Assembly (NCBI RefSeq): GCF_900091955.1
Contig: NZ_FMDF01000030.1
Span: forward strand, 16,156-80,155
DNA from: Streptomyces sp. Ncost-T10-10d
GTDB taxonomy: Bacteria; Actinomycetota; Actinomycetes; Streptomycetales; Streptomycetaceae
Direction: 5' to 3'
Length of the DNA stretch: 64,000 nucleotides
Shown here: piece by piece, positions 11,050-18,634 of the stretch
How the letters are laid out: each line of letters starts with the position of its first letter
Numbering within the stretch: position 1 is the first letter of the stretch
Notes under the pieces: generated by a model
Told to the model about the DNA's origin: nothing
Databases searched by the model: none
The model's input: the letters and a program-made list of their open reading frames with translations, nothing else
Program-made: the position numbers and the translations under genes

Positions 11050-11682
11050 TCAGAGCTCGGGGCCGTCCCCGGGCTCTTCCTGGTAGGAGTATCGCTGCTC
11101 GCGCCACGGGTCGCCGATGTTGTGATAGCCGCGCTCCTCCCAGAAGCCGCGACGGTCGGCCGTCATGTACTCGACACCCCGGACCCACTTGGGCCCCTTC
11201 CAGGCATAGAGGTGCGGCACGATGAGCCGGAGCGGGAAGCCGTGCTCGGCAGTGAGCAGCTCGCCGCCCTTGTGGGTGGCGAAAAGTGTTCGGTCCGAGG
11301 CGAAGTCGGAGAGGCGAAGGTTCGAGCTGAACCCGTACTCGGCCCAGACCATCACATGGGTGACGTTGGGTGCGGGTGGCGCGAGTTCCAGGACCGTGCG
11401 GGCGAGCACCCCGCCCCATTCGGCGCCGAGCATGCTGAATTTGGTGACGCAGTGAAGGTCGGCGACGACCGAGGTGAACGGCAGTACCGAGAACTCCTGG
11501 TGGTTCCAGCAGTGTTTCTCGCCGTCCGCTGTGGCCCCGAAGACCCGGAATTCCCAGCGGTCGGGCTTGAACTTGGGGACGGGCCCGTAGTGGGTAACCG
11601 GCCAACCACGCTGGAGTCGCTGTCCCGGCGGAAGCTCGGACTGCTCTGACGCGCTGTTTTCCCGGCTTTCCGGCTGACCCAT
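11050..11682 (-). CDS. Sulfite-oxidase-type molybdopterin oxidoreductase
   Basis: Protein of 210 residues with the oxidoreductase molybdopterin-binding fold of the sulfite oxidase/YedY superfamily. Cys78 in DLHCVTKFSM is the expected molybdenum ligand, and FPLRLIVPHLYAWKGPKWVRGVEY is the conserved segment that follows the cofactor pocket. No heme domain and no Tat or Sec signal is visible, so it is probably a soluble cytoplasmic enzyme fed by an unknown electron carrier. The start ATG 11682 is preferred over the in-frame extension to 11742, which lacks family similarity. Substrate unknown. Confidence 0.88.
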   Translation of the reverse strand: MGQPESRENSASEQSELPPGQRLQRGWPVTHYGPVPKFKPDRWEFRVFGATADGEKHCWNHQEFSVLPFTSVVADLHCVTKFSMLGAEWGGVLARTVLELAPPAPNVTHVMVWAEYGFSSNLRLSDFASDRTLFATHKGGELLTAEHGFPLRLIVPHLYAWKGPKWVRGVEYMTADRRGFWEERGYHNIGDPWREQRYSYQEEPGDGPEL

Positions 11683-11836
11683 GACTCCATGGTGACAGAC
11701 AGGCAGGGGTGGTCCCGACCAGGGCGAGGTCAATTCGGGCAACTCGTACTAAGCATGTACTTACTGGACGATCACCTGGTGCGGTGCGAGGATGCGGCCA
11801 ACTTGCCCCGTTCACCGGTTGGAAGGAGCCTCTGCA

Positions 11837-12316
11837 ATGCAGGGCGACCCCGAGGTCCTTGAGTTCCTGAACGAGCAGCTGACCGCCGAGTTGACCGCGA
11901 TCAATCAGTACTTCCTGCACGCAAAGATGCAGGACAACTTCGGCTGGACAAAGCTCGCGAAGTACACCCGCTCCGAGTCGTTCGACGAGATGAAGCACGC
12001 CGAGATCCTCACGGACCGCATCCTCTTCCTCGATGGACTGCCAAATTACCAGCGGCTGTTCCACGTGCGGGTGGGTCAGACCGTCACCGAGATGTTCCAG
12101 GCCGACCGCCAGGTCGAAGTGGAGGCGATCGACCGCCTCAAGCGCGGGATCGAGCTGATGCGTGGCAAGGGCGACATCACGTCCGCAAACATCTTTGAGT
12201 CGATCCTGGAGGACGAGGAGCACCACATCGACTACCTCGACACCCAGCTGGAGCTGGTCGAGAAGCTCGGTGAGCCGCTCTACATCGCCCAGCAGATCGA
12301 GCAGCCCGACAGCTAG
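11837..12316 (+). CDS. bfr: Bacterioferritin
   Basis: Iron-storage protein of 159 residues forming a 24-mer cage. The ferroxidase ligands Glu18, Glu51, His54, Glu94, Glu127 and His130 are all present at the E. coli Bfr positions, and Met52 (DEMKHAE) is the axial ligand of the inter-subunit heme. GGAAGGAG lies 10 bases before the ATG. It converges on the bfd-like ferredoxin gene with a 16-base gap; such ferredoxins reduce bacterioferritin to release iron. Confidence 0.97.
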   Translation: MQGDPEVLEFLNEQLTAELTAINQYFLHAKMQDNFGWTKLAKYTRSESFDEMKHAEILTDRILFLDGLPNYQRLFHVRVGQTVTEMFQADRQVEVEAIDRLKRGIELMRGKGDITSANIFESILEDEEHHIDYLDTQLELVEKLGEPLYIAQQIEQPDS

Positions 12317-12332
12317 GAGGGTGCCCGGCGGG

Positions 12333-12629
12333 TCAGGCCGCTTCGGGGAGCCGGATGCCCGGGGCGATGCCGGGAGCGATACCCGGATCGACCTCGGGGA
12401 CGGTGTCCGTGTCGGCCTCGGCGGCAGTGCCCGGCGTCCGCTTCCGGTCGATCAGCTCGCGGCGCGGGCAGGCGCCTCGGCCGAGCACGGCCTGGATCGC
12501 GCGGACGCAGCCGCCGCAGTCCGTGCCCGCCTTGCAGGCGGAGGCTATCTGCCGGGGCGTGCACGCCCCGGCTTCCGCATGTTCCTTGACCTGCTTCTCC
12601 GTAATGCCGAAGCACGAGCAGACGTACAT
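12333..12629 (-). CDS. bfd: Bacterioferritin-associated [2Fe-2S] ferredoxin
   Basis: Protein of 98 residues. The N-terminal 55 residues are a Bfd-type (2Fe-2S) domain with four Cys in CSC and CGGC spacing (YVCSCFGIT, TDCGGCVRA). The C-terminal 40 residues are an unusual acidic, Pro/Gly-rich tail with PGIAPGIAPGI repeats. ATG 12629 is chosen because GGGAGG sits about 8 bases upstream; the GTG at 12638 would abut that sequence. By analogy with Pseudomonas Bfd, it donates electrons to bacterioferritin to mobilise iron. An iron box lies upstream. Confidence 0.93.
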   Translation of the reverse strand: MYVCSCFGITEKQVKEHAEAGACTPRQIASACKAGTDCGGCVRAIQAVLGRGACPRRELIDRKRTPGTAAEADTDTVPEVDPGIAPGIAPGIRLPEAA

Positions 12630-12679
12630 GCGGTTCACCTCCCGGCGGGATCGGTCGTCGGCGCCACCCCATCATTCGG

Positions 12680-12698
12680 TGAGGCCAACCTAACCTTA
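12680..12698 (-). promoter_or_regulatory. Iron box (DmdR/IdeR-type operator) upstream of bfd
   Basis: Read on the minus strand the sequence is TAAGGTTAGGTTGGCCTCA, which agrees at 14 of 19 positions with the DtxR/IdeR/DmdR consensus TTAGGTTAGGCTAACCTAA. It is about 50 bases before the bfd start. Iron-loaded DmdR would repress bfd, so iron release from bacterioferritin would be switched on under iron starvation. Confidence 0.65.
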
Positions 12699-12734
12699 CC
12701 TGGCGCTCCAAGCCCTTGAAAGCCTTCGAACGCC

Positions 12735-12771
12735 CTGTGGGGCACGGATCACATCGATCCGTGCCCCACAG
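12735..12771 (-). terminator. Intrinsic terminator after DAHP synthase
   Basis: Perfect 16-bp inverted repeat (arms 12735-12750 and 12756-12771, loop ACATC), 28 bases beyond the stop of the DAHP synthase gene. No U-run, as is usual in Streptomyces. Confidence 0.8.
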
Positions 12772-12798
12772 TCGTACGCGCGCTGCCCGCGGTGATGC

Positions 12799-14151
12799 CT
12801 ACTGGTCCCGGTACATCTCGGCGACCAGGAACGCCAGGTCGAGGGACTGGCTGCGGTTGAGCCGCGGGTCGCATGCCGTCTCGTAGCGCTGGTGCAGATC
12901 GTCCACGAAGATCTCGTGTCCGCCACCGACGCACTCGGTGACATCGTCACCGGTGAGCTCGACATGGATGCCGCCCGGGTGCGTGCCGAGACCCTTGTGC
13001 ACCTCGAAGAAGCCCTTGACCTCGTCGAGGACGTCGTCGAAGCGACGGGTCTTGTGGCCGGAGGCGGCCTCGAAGGTGTTGCCGTGCATCGGGTCGGTCA
13101 CCCACGCCACGGTGGCACCGGAGGCGGTGACCTTCTCGACCAGGTCGGGGAGCTTGTCGCGGACCTTGTCGGCGCCCATGCGGACGATGAAGGTCAGTCG
13201 GCCCGGCTCGCGCTCGGGGTCGAGGCGTTCGATGTAGCCGAGCGCCTCGTCGACGGTGGTCGTCGGGCCGAGCTTGATGCCGATGGGGTTACGGATCTTC
13301 GAGGCGAACTCGATGTGCGCGCCGTCCATCTGGCGGGTGCGCTCACCGATCCAGACCATGTGGCCGGAGGTGTCGTACAGCTCACCGGTGCGCGAGTCGG
13401 TGCGGGTCAGCGCCGACTCGTAGTCCAGCAGCAGCCCCTCGTGCGAGGAGTAGAACTCGACCGCCTTGAACTCGGCCGGGTCCGTACCGCACGCCTTCAT
13501 GAAGTTCAGCGCGTTGTCGATCTCGCGGGCGAGCGCCTCGTAGCGCTGGCCGGACGGCGACGACTTCACGAAGTCCTGGTTCCAGGCGTGCACCTGGCGC
13601 AGGTCGGCGTAACCGCCGGTGGTGAAGGCACGGACCAGGTTCAGCGTGGAAGCGGATGCGTGGTACATCTGCTTCAGCCGCTCGGGGTCCGGGACGCGGG
13701 CTTCCTCGGTGAAGGCGAAGCCGTTGACGGAGTCGCCGCGGTAGGTCGGCAGGGTGACGCCGTCGCGGGTCTCGGTCGACTTGGAGCGCGGCTTGGAGTA
13801 CTGCCCGGCGATCCGGCCCACCTTGACGACGGGCACGGAGGCCGCGTAGGTCAGGACGGCGCTCATCTGGAGCAACGTCTTCAGCTTGGCCCGGATGTGG
13901 TCGGCCGACACGGCGTCGAAGGCCTCGGCGCAGTCACCGCCCTGCAGCAGGAACGCCTCGCCCTTGGCGACGGCTCCCATGCGGGCACGCAGCTGGTCGC
14001 ACTCGCCCGCGAAGACGAGCGGCGGATAAGACGCGAGGTCCGCGAGTACATCGCGCAGAGCCTCGGCATCGGGGTACTCGGGCTGCTGCGCCGCGGGAAG
14101 GTCTCGCCAGGTGTTGCCACCGGCGACAGAGGTATTGGCGTTCACGGTCAC
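12799..14151 (-). CDS. aroH: Class II (plant-type) 3-deoxy-7-phosphoheptulonate synthase
   Basis: Protein of 450 residues that condenses PEP and erythrose 4-phosphate in the first step of the shikimate pathway. Class II signatures include FAGECDQLRARM, FLLQGGDCAEAF (metal/PEP-binding Cys), KVGRIAGQYSKPRS, EFYSSHEGLLLDYE, KLGPTTTVDEAL, VRMGADKVRDKLP, WVTDPMHGNT and GGIHVELTGDDVTECVGG. I start at GTG 14151: it yields the usual TVNANTS N-terminus, and TAGTGT lies seven bases upstream as a -10 box, so the mRNA is probably leaderless. The gene is divergent from the trp attenuator and trpEG, placing the entry and the Trp branch of aromatic synthesis side by side. Confidence 0.95.
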   Translation of the reverse strand: MTVNANTSVAGGNTWRDLPAAQQPEYPDAEALRDVLADLASYPPLVFAGECDQLRARMGAVAKGEAFLLQGGDCAEAFDAVSADHIRAKLKTLLQMSAVLTYAASVPVVKVGRIAGQYSKPRSKSTETRDGVTLPTYRGDSVNGFAFTEEARVPDPERLKQMYHASASTLNLVRAFTTGGYADLRQVHAWNQDFVKSSPSGQRYEALAREIDNALNFMKACGTDPAEFKAVEFYSSHEGLLLDYESALTRTDSRTGELYDTSGHMVWIGERTRQMDGAHIEFASKIRNPIGIKLGPTTTVDEALGYIERLDPEREPGRLTFIVRMGADKVRDKLPDLVEKVTASGATVAWVTDPMHGNTFEAASGHKTRRFDDVLDEVKGFFEVHKGLGTHPGGIHVELTGDDVTECVGGGHEIFVDDLHQRYETACDPRLNRSQSLDLAFLVAEMYRDQ

Positions 14152-14248
14152 ACCGACAACACTACGGGGTTCGGCGGTGCGTCCATCCGTAGGCTCAATA
14201 GTTGAGACGCGCGCTCGGATGACGTGGTCATCCGTTAGGGTTCGGAAC

Positions 14249-14305
14249 ATGTTCGCGCAGACAAACCAGAACTGGTGGTGGACCGCTCATCCGGCGGCCC
14301 ACTGA
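14249..14305 (+). CDS. trpL: trp leader peptide
   Basis: An 18-codon frame reads MFAQTNQNWWWTAHPAAH with three consecutive Trp codons (14273-14281), followed immediately by attenuator hairpins and then the anthranilate synthase gene. This is the hallmark of ribosome-mediated trp attenuation; a similar three-Trp leader is known upstream of an anthranilate synthase gene of S. venezuelae. A weak purine stretch (TTAGGG) precedes the ATG. The start of the divergent DAHP synthase is only about 100 bases away. Confidence 0.92.
   Translation: MFAQTNQNWWWTAHPAAH
14278..14302 (+). promoter_or_regulatory. trp attenuator, pause (1:2) hairpin and antiterminator strand
   Basis: GTGGACCGC (14278-14286, inside the Trp codons) can pair with GCGGCCCAC (14294-14302) with one A:C mismatch. 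The same region holds GGCGGCC (14293-14299), which is exactly complementary to GGCCGCC (14333-14339) in the left arm of the terminator. A ribosome stalled at the Trp codons would free 14293-14299 to pair with the terminator arm and allow read-through. Confidence 0.8.
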
Positions 14306-14330
14306 TCGATCGCGCGCAACAGACCACGCG

Positions 14331-14353
14331 AAGGCCGCCCGAGGGGCGGCCTT
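14331..14353 (+). terminator. trp attenuator terminator (3:4 hairpin)
   Basis: AAGGCCGCCC (14331-14340) and GGGCGGCCTT (14344-14353) form a perfect 10-bp stem with a 3-base loop, followed by CTCTGTGTT. It lies 46 bases before the trpEG start and 25 bases after the leader peptide stop. Confidence 0.88.
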
Positions 14354-14399
14354 CTCTGTGTTCAGGGAGCCGTTCCTCCATCCGGAAGGAACACCCCCC

Positions 14400-16340
14400 A
14401 TGTCTCAGCCTCACCGCACCGACCTGGTCATCGAGAGGCTTCTTGGTGACGACTGCCCGCCGTTCGCGCTGCTGCGCCGGCGCACCCCCGGCCACGACCA
14501 GGACACCGTCGAGGTGCTGATCGGCCGGGTGCGGGAAGTGGACCGGCTCGCCGACCTCCCGGTCGGTGCGCTGCCCTCGCTCGCCCTGGTGCCGTTCCGG
14601 CAGATCGCCGAGCGCGGTTTCGATGTGCGCGACGACGGGACGCCGCTGTCCGTGCTGGCCGCGGAGGAGACGTACGAGCTGCCGCTGGCCGAGGTGCTGG
14701 ACCACCTGCCGGTCCATGACGTGCGGGTCGAGGGCGGCGCGTTCGACGTCCCCGACGAGGAGTACGCCGGGATCGTCCGGCGGGTCATCGAGGACGAGAT
14801 CGGGCAGGGAGAGGGAGCGAACTTCGTCATCCGGCGGACCTTCCGGGGCGAGATCCCCGGCTTCGGCCGGGCCGACGCGCTGGCCCTCTTCCGGCGGCTG
14901 CTGGCCGGTGAGCGTGGCGCGTACTGGACGTTCGTCGTGCACACAGGTGACAGCGGGCCCGAAGGGCGCTCGTCGTCGGGGCAACGGGCGACGGGTGGGC
15001 GGACGCTCGTCGGTGCCAGCCCCGAGGTACATGTGCGGATGTCCGGCGGGACGGTCGTGATGAACCCGATCAGCGGCACGTACCGCTACCCCGCCGAGGG
15101 GCCGACCGCCGAGGATCTGCTGGCCTTCCTCTCCGACCACAAGGAGAGGGACGAGCTCTCCATGGTGGTCGACGAGGAACTCAAGATGATGTGCACCGTC
15201 GGCGACATGGGCGGGGTGGTGGTCGGGCCGCGGCTCAAGGAGATGGCCCATCTCGCACACACGGAGTACGAGCTGCGCGGGCGTTCCTCGCTGGATGTGC
15301 GGGAGGTGCTGAGGGAGACCATGTTCGCGGCGACGGTCACCGGCTCCCCCGTGCAGAACGCCTGCCGGGTCATCGAGCGGTACGAGCCCGGCGGCCGCGG
15401 CTACTACGCGGGCGCGCTGGCGCTGCTGCGGCAGGAGCCGGGCGGGGCGCAGACCCTGGACTCACCGATCCTGATCCGTACCGCCGACATCTCGGCCGAC
15501 GGGCAATTGCAGGTCCCTGTCGGGGCGACGCTCGTACGCCACTCCGATCCGGACAGCGAGGTCGCCGAGACCCATGCGAAGGCGGCCGGCGTGCTGGCCG
15601 CGCTGGGGGTGCGGCCGGGCCGGCCCCGGGCCGAGGCGGCACCTCCGCAGCTGGCGGCCGACCCGCGGGTGCAGGCGGCACTGGACGCCCGGCGCGACGG
15701 TCTCGCGCCGTTCTGGTTGCGGATGCAGGAGCGTACGCACGAGCTGTCCGGCCATGCGCTGGTGATCGATGGTGAGGACACCTTCACCGCGATGCTGGCG
15801 CATCTGCTGCGCTCCTCGGGGCTGGAGGTGTCGGTGCACCGCTACGACGAGCCGGGGCTGCGCGGGCGCGTACGGGCACACGAGGGTCCGGTCGTGCTGG
15901 GCCCCGGGCCCGGGGATCCGGGTGACACCACCGACCCGAAGATGCGGCTGCTGCGCGAGTTCGCCGCGGAGCTGGTCCGTGATCACCGGCACGGGCTGCT
16001 CGGGGTCTGCCTCGGCCATGAGCTGATCGCGGCGGAGCTGGGTCTGGAGATCGTCCGCAAGACCGTGCCGTACCAGGGCACGCAGGCCCGGATCGATCTG
16101 TTCGGGCGGCCGGAGACGGTCGGCTTCTACAACAGCTTCACCGCGCGCTGTGACGACGGCGCGGTCACCGAGCTGGCTGCACACGGTGTCGAGGCGAGCC
16201 TGGACGAGGCGACCGGGGAACTGCATGCGCTGCGCGGGCCGGGCTTCGCCTCGGTGCAGTTCCACCCGGAGTCGGTGCTGACACTGCGCGGCGCGACGAT
16301 CGTGGCCGGGCTGCTGGCAGGGCTGCCGGTGGCCGGCTGA
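14400..16340 (+). CDS. Fused anthranilate synthase (TrpE-TrpG)
   Basis: Protein of 646 residues joining a chorismate-binding component I (about 1-430) to a glutamine amidotransferase (about 445-646). Component I has GASPEVHVRM, MNPISGTYRYP, DEELKMMCTVGD and GSPVQNACRVIERYEPGGRGYYAG. The amidotransferase has LGPGPGDPGD, nucleophile Cys537 in GVCLGHE, and His622/Glu624 in FHPES. The E-G fusion order resembles PhzE and S. venezuelae-type anthranilate synthases. The trp attenuator argues for anthranilate made for tryptophan rather than phenazine. I do not see the LLES Trp-feedback motif near the N-terminus. A hydrophilic insert (about 183-200) is not typical. Start ATG 14400 follows GGAAGGA. Confidence 0.9.
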   Translation: MSQPHRTDLVIERLLGDDCPPFALLRRRTPGHDQDTVEVLIGRVREVDRLADLPVGALPSLALVPFRQIAERGFDVRDDGTPLSVLAAEETYELPLAEVLDHLPVHDVRVEGGAFDVPDEEYAGIVRRVIEDEIGQGEGANFVIRRTFRGEIPGFGRADALALFRRLLAGERGAYWTFVVHTGDSGPEGRSSSGQRATGGRTLVGASPEVHVRMSGGTVVMNPISGTYRYPAEGPTAEDLLAFLSDHKERDELSMVVDEELKMMCTVGDMGGVVVGPRLKEMAHLAHTEYELRGRSSLDVREVLRETMFAATVTGSPVQNACRVIERYEPGGRGYYAGALALLRQEPGGAQTLDSPILIRTADISADGQLQVPVGATLVRHSDPDSEVAETHAKAAGVLAALGVRPGRPRAEAAPPQLAADPRVQAALDARRDGLAPFWLRMQERTHELSGHALVIDGEDTFTAMLAHLLRSSGLEVSVHRYDEPGLRGRVRAHEGPVVLGPGPGDPGDTTDPKMRLLREFAAELVRDHRHGLLGVCLGHELIAAELGLEIVRKTVPYQGTQARIDLFGRPETVGFYNSFTARCDDGAVTELAAHGVEASLDEATGELHALRGPGFASVQFHPESVLTLRGATIVAGLLAGLPVAG

Positions 16341-16350
16341 AGGGGGCGCG

Positions 16351-16377
16351 GGGACCCCGGAGAAGCTCCGGGGTCCC
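16351..16377. terminator. Bidirectional terminator between trpEG and ldhA
   Basis: Perfect 12-bp inverted repeat (GGGACCCCGGAG, 16351-16362, with 16366-16377) around AAG, in a 40-base gap between convergent genes. GTTT follows on the plus strand. Confidence 0.85.
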
Positions 16378-16380
16378 GTT

Positions 16381-17382
16381 TCACCGGGAAAGCACCGGGA
16401 CGAGGACGTTGTCGCTGGGGCGGTCGGCCAGATAGTCGGCGACGTTCTGGACGGTGGCGTCGATGATCTGGTCCACGGCGTCCTGGGTGTAGTACGCCTG
16501 GTGCGAGGTCACGATCACGTTCGGGAAGGTGACGAGCCGGGCGAGCGTGTCGTCGTCGATGCCCTCCAGGGACTTGTCGAGGAAGAAGAGCCCGGCCTCC
16601 GCCTCGTACACATCCAGCCCGACACCCAGAAGACGGCCCGCGCGCAACTCGGCGACCAGCGCCCTGGTGTCGATGAGTCCGCCGCGGCTGGAGTTGATCA
16701 GGATCGCGTCGTCCCTCATGTGCGCCAGGGCGTCCTTGCCGATGATGTGGTGCGTCGAAGGCAGCAGCGGAACGTGCAGGCTGATCAGGTCGGAATCGGT
16801 GAGGAGCTGTTCCTTGTCCACGTATTCCATGCCGAGCCCGGCGCAGGCGGGGTTCTCGACGATGTCCCAGCCGAGCAGCTTCATGCCGAAGCCGTGGGCG
16901 ATCCGGGTGAAGGCCTCGCCGATCTTGCCCGTACCGATCACCCCGGCCGTGCGGCCGTGCATGTCCCGGCCGAGGAGGCCGTCGAGCCGGAAATCGAAAT
17001 CGCGGGTGCGGCTCGCGGCCCGGATGATGCGGCGATTGACCGCCAGCGCGAGCGTCCAGGCGAATTCCGCGACCGAGTAGGGCGAGTAGAAGGAGACCCG
17101 GGCGACCCGCAGGGCAAGCCGCTCGGCGACATCGAGATCGATGTTGTTGAAGCCGGTGGAGCGCTGGGCGATCATCTGCGTGCCACCCGCTGCGAGGGTC
17201 TGCAGGACGGCGCTGCTCAGATCCGCGTTGACGCTGGTGGAAATGATCTCGTAGCCCGCCGCGATCGGTGCAGTGTCCCTGGTGAGGAAGACGTCCAGGC
17301 AACGGACCTCGTGCTGTCCGGCGAACGCCTTCTCGAGCAGCGGCTTCTCGTCGGACTGCACACCGAATGCCAGGATTTCCAT
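16381..17382 (-). CDS. ldhA: D-lactate dehydrogenase (2-hydroxyacid dehydrogenase family)
   Basis: NAD-dependent enzyme of 333 residues that interconverts pyruvate and D-lactate. VIGTGKIGEAF is the Rossmann-fold NAD site. The catalytic set is the Arg in NSSRGGLID, the Glu in DVYEAEAG and the His in TSHQAYYT. RSTGFNNIDL and FYSPYSVAEFAWTLAL are substrate-domain blocks typical of fermentative LdhA rather than glycerate dehydrogenases. It is full length. Its neighbour is phosphofructokinase, separated by its own terminator, so glycolytic entry and a fermentative exit are adjacent but independently ended. Confidence 0.92.
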   Translation of the reverse strand: MEILAFGVQSDEKPLLEKAFAGQHEVRCLDVFLTRDTAPIAAGYEIISTSVNADLSSAVLQTLAAGGTQMIAQRSTGFNNIDLDVAERLALRVARVSFYSPYSVAEFAWTLALAVNRRIIRAASRTRDFDFRLDGLLGRDMHGRTAGVIGTGKIGEAFTRIAHGFGMKLLGWDIVENPACAGLGMEYVDKEQLLTDSDLISLHVPLLPSTHHIIGKDALAHMRDDAILINSSRGGLIDTRALVAELRAGRLLGVGLDVYEAEAGLFFLDKSLEGIDDDTLARLVTFPNVIVTSHQAYYTQDAVDQIIDATVQNVADYLADRPSDNVLVPVLSR

Positions 17383-17409
17383 GACTTCTCCCGTTCATTG
17401 TGCAGATCA

Positions 17410-17452
17410 GGGGGCATGGGCCGGTCATCGCGAATATACGGCCCATGCCCCC
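17410..17452 (-). terminator. Intrinsic terminator after pfkA
   Basis: Perfect 13-bp inverted repeat (GGGGGCATGGGCC, 17410-17422, with 17440-17452) and a 17-base AT-containing loop, directly after the pfkA stop on the minus strand. Confidence 0.78.
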
Positions 17453-17462
17453 GGTGCGCCGC

Positions 17463-18491
17463 TCAGCCGAAGAAGACACCTGCTTCCGCGTAGAGGGCCG
17501 GGTCGACCGTCTTGAGCCGGGCGGTCGCCTCCGCGATCGGCACCCGGATGATGCCGGTGCCCTTCAGGGCGACCATCGTGCCGAAGTCGCCGTCCCGCAC
17601 GGCATCGATCGCGTGCAGGCCGAAGCGGGTGGCCAGCCAGCGGTCGAAGGCGCTGGGGGTGCCGCCGCGCTGGACATGGCCGAGGACGGTCGTTCTGGCC
17701 TCCTTGCCGGTGCGGCTCTCGATCTCCTTGGCCAGCCATTCGCCGACACCGGAGAGCCGGACGTGACCGAAGGAGTCGTGCGATCCGTCCTTGAGGATCA
17801 TCTCGCCCTGCGCGGGCATGGCCCCTTCGGCGACCACCACTATCGGTGCGTAGCTCGCCCTGAAACGGGAGGTCACCCAGGCGCACACCTGATCGATGTC
17901 GAAGCGCTGTTCCGGGATGAGGATGACATTCGCACCGCCGGCCAGTCCCGAGTGGAGCGCGATCCAGCCCGCATGACGGCCCATCACCTCGACGACGAGA
18001 ACGCGCATATGGGATTCGGCGGTGGTGTGCAGCCGGTCGATCGCCTCGGTCGCGATCCCGACAGCCGTGTCGAATCCAAAGGTGTAGTCGGTGGCGGAGA
18101 GGTCGTTGTCGATGGTCTTGGGAACGCCCACGCACTTGATGCCGTGTTCGTCGGACAGGGTCGCCGCCACGCCCAGGGTGTCCTCGCCGCCGATCGTGAT
18201 GAGCGAATCGACCTCGTACTTGGCGAGGTTGTCCCTGATCCGGCGGACGCCGTGCTCCGCGCCGAGCGGATTGGTGCGCGAGGAACCGAGGATGGTGCCG
18301 CCGCGCGGCAGGATGCCGCGCACCGCCGGAATGGAGAGCGGCACCGTCTCGCCCTCCAGCGGGCCGCGCCAGCCGTCCCGGAATCCGATGAAGTCGTAGC
18401 CGTACTCCTGCACGCCCTTGCGGACGATGGCGCGGATGACCGCATTGAGCCCGGGACAATCGCCGCCCCCGGTCAGTACTCCGACCCGCAT
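17463..18491 (-). CDS. pfkA: 6-phosphofructokinase, group III
   Basis: Enzyme of 342 residues phosphorylating fructose 6-phosphate. TGGGDCPGLNAVIR is the nucleotide/phosphoryl-donor loop, PKTIDNDL holds the catalytic Asp128, VEVMGRHAGWIA the sugar phosphate site, and VLGHVQRGG the C-terminal signature. GGED places Asp at 104 and PKTID places Lys at 125, the residues that mark pyrophosphate-type donors in E. coli numbering, where ATP enzymes have Gly. From memory, Streptomyces group III enzymes with these residues are nevertheless ATP-dependent, so donor choice cannot be settled from sequence. One of several pfkA paralogues usual in the genus. Confidence 0.95.
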   Translation of the reverse strand: MRVGVLTGGGDCPGLNAVIRAIVRKGVQEYGYDFIGFRDGWRGPLEGETVPLSIPAVRGILPRGGTILGSSRTNPLGAEHGVRRIRDNLAKYEVDSLITIGGEDTLGVAATLSDEHGIKCVGVPKTIDNDLSATDYTFGFDTAVGIATEAIDRLHTTAESHMRVLVVEVMGRHAGWIALHSGLAGGANVILIPEQRFDIDQVCAWVTSRFRASYAPIVVVAEGAMPAQGEMILKDGSHDSFGHVRLSGVGEWLAKEIESRTGKEARTTVLGHVQRGGTPSAFDRWLATRFGLHAIDAVRDGDFGTMVALKGTGIIRVPIAEATARLKTVDPALYAEAGVFFG

Positions 18492-18634
18492 GGAAGCATC
18501 CCTTCGCCGAAGTGAGCCCCCCGACCACCACGTTAATCGTGATCCAGGTCACTCAGGGATGGGGTGGAAGGTCAAATCCGTTGCGTTACGGGGCGGTTGG
18601 TCTCACAGGTGCGGAGCTGCACGCTCCGGCGCGT

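Noticed and set aside
16351..16377. Operator for ldhA
   Set aside because: The 12-bp repeat lies between two converging stop codons, so it is a terminator.
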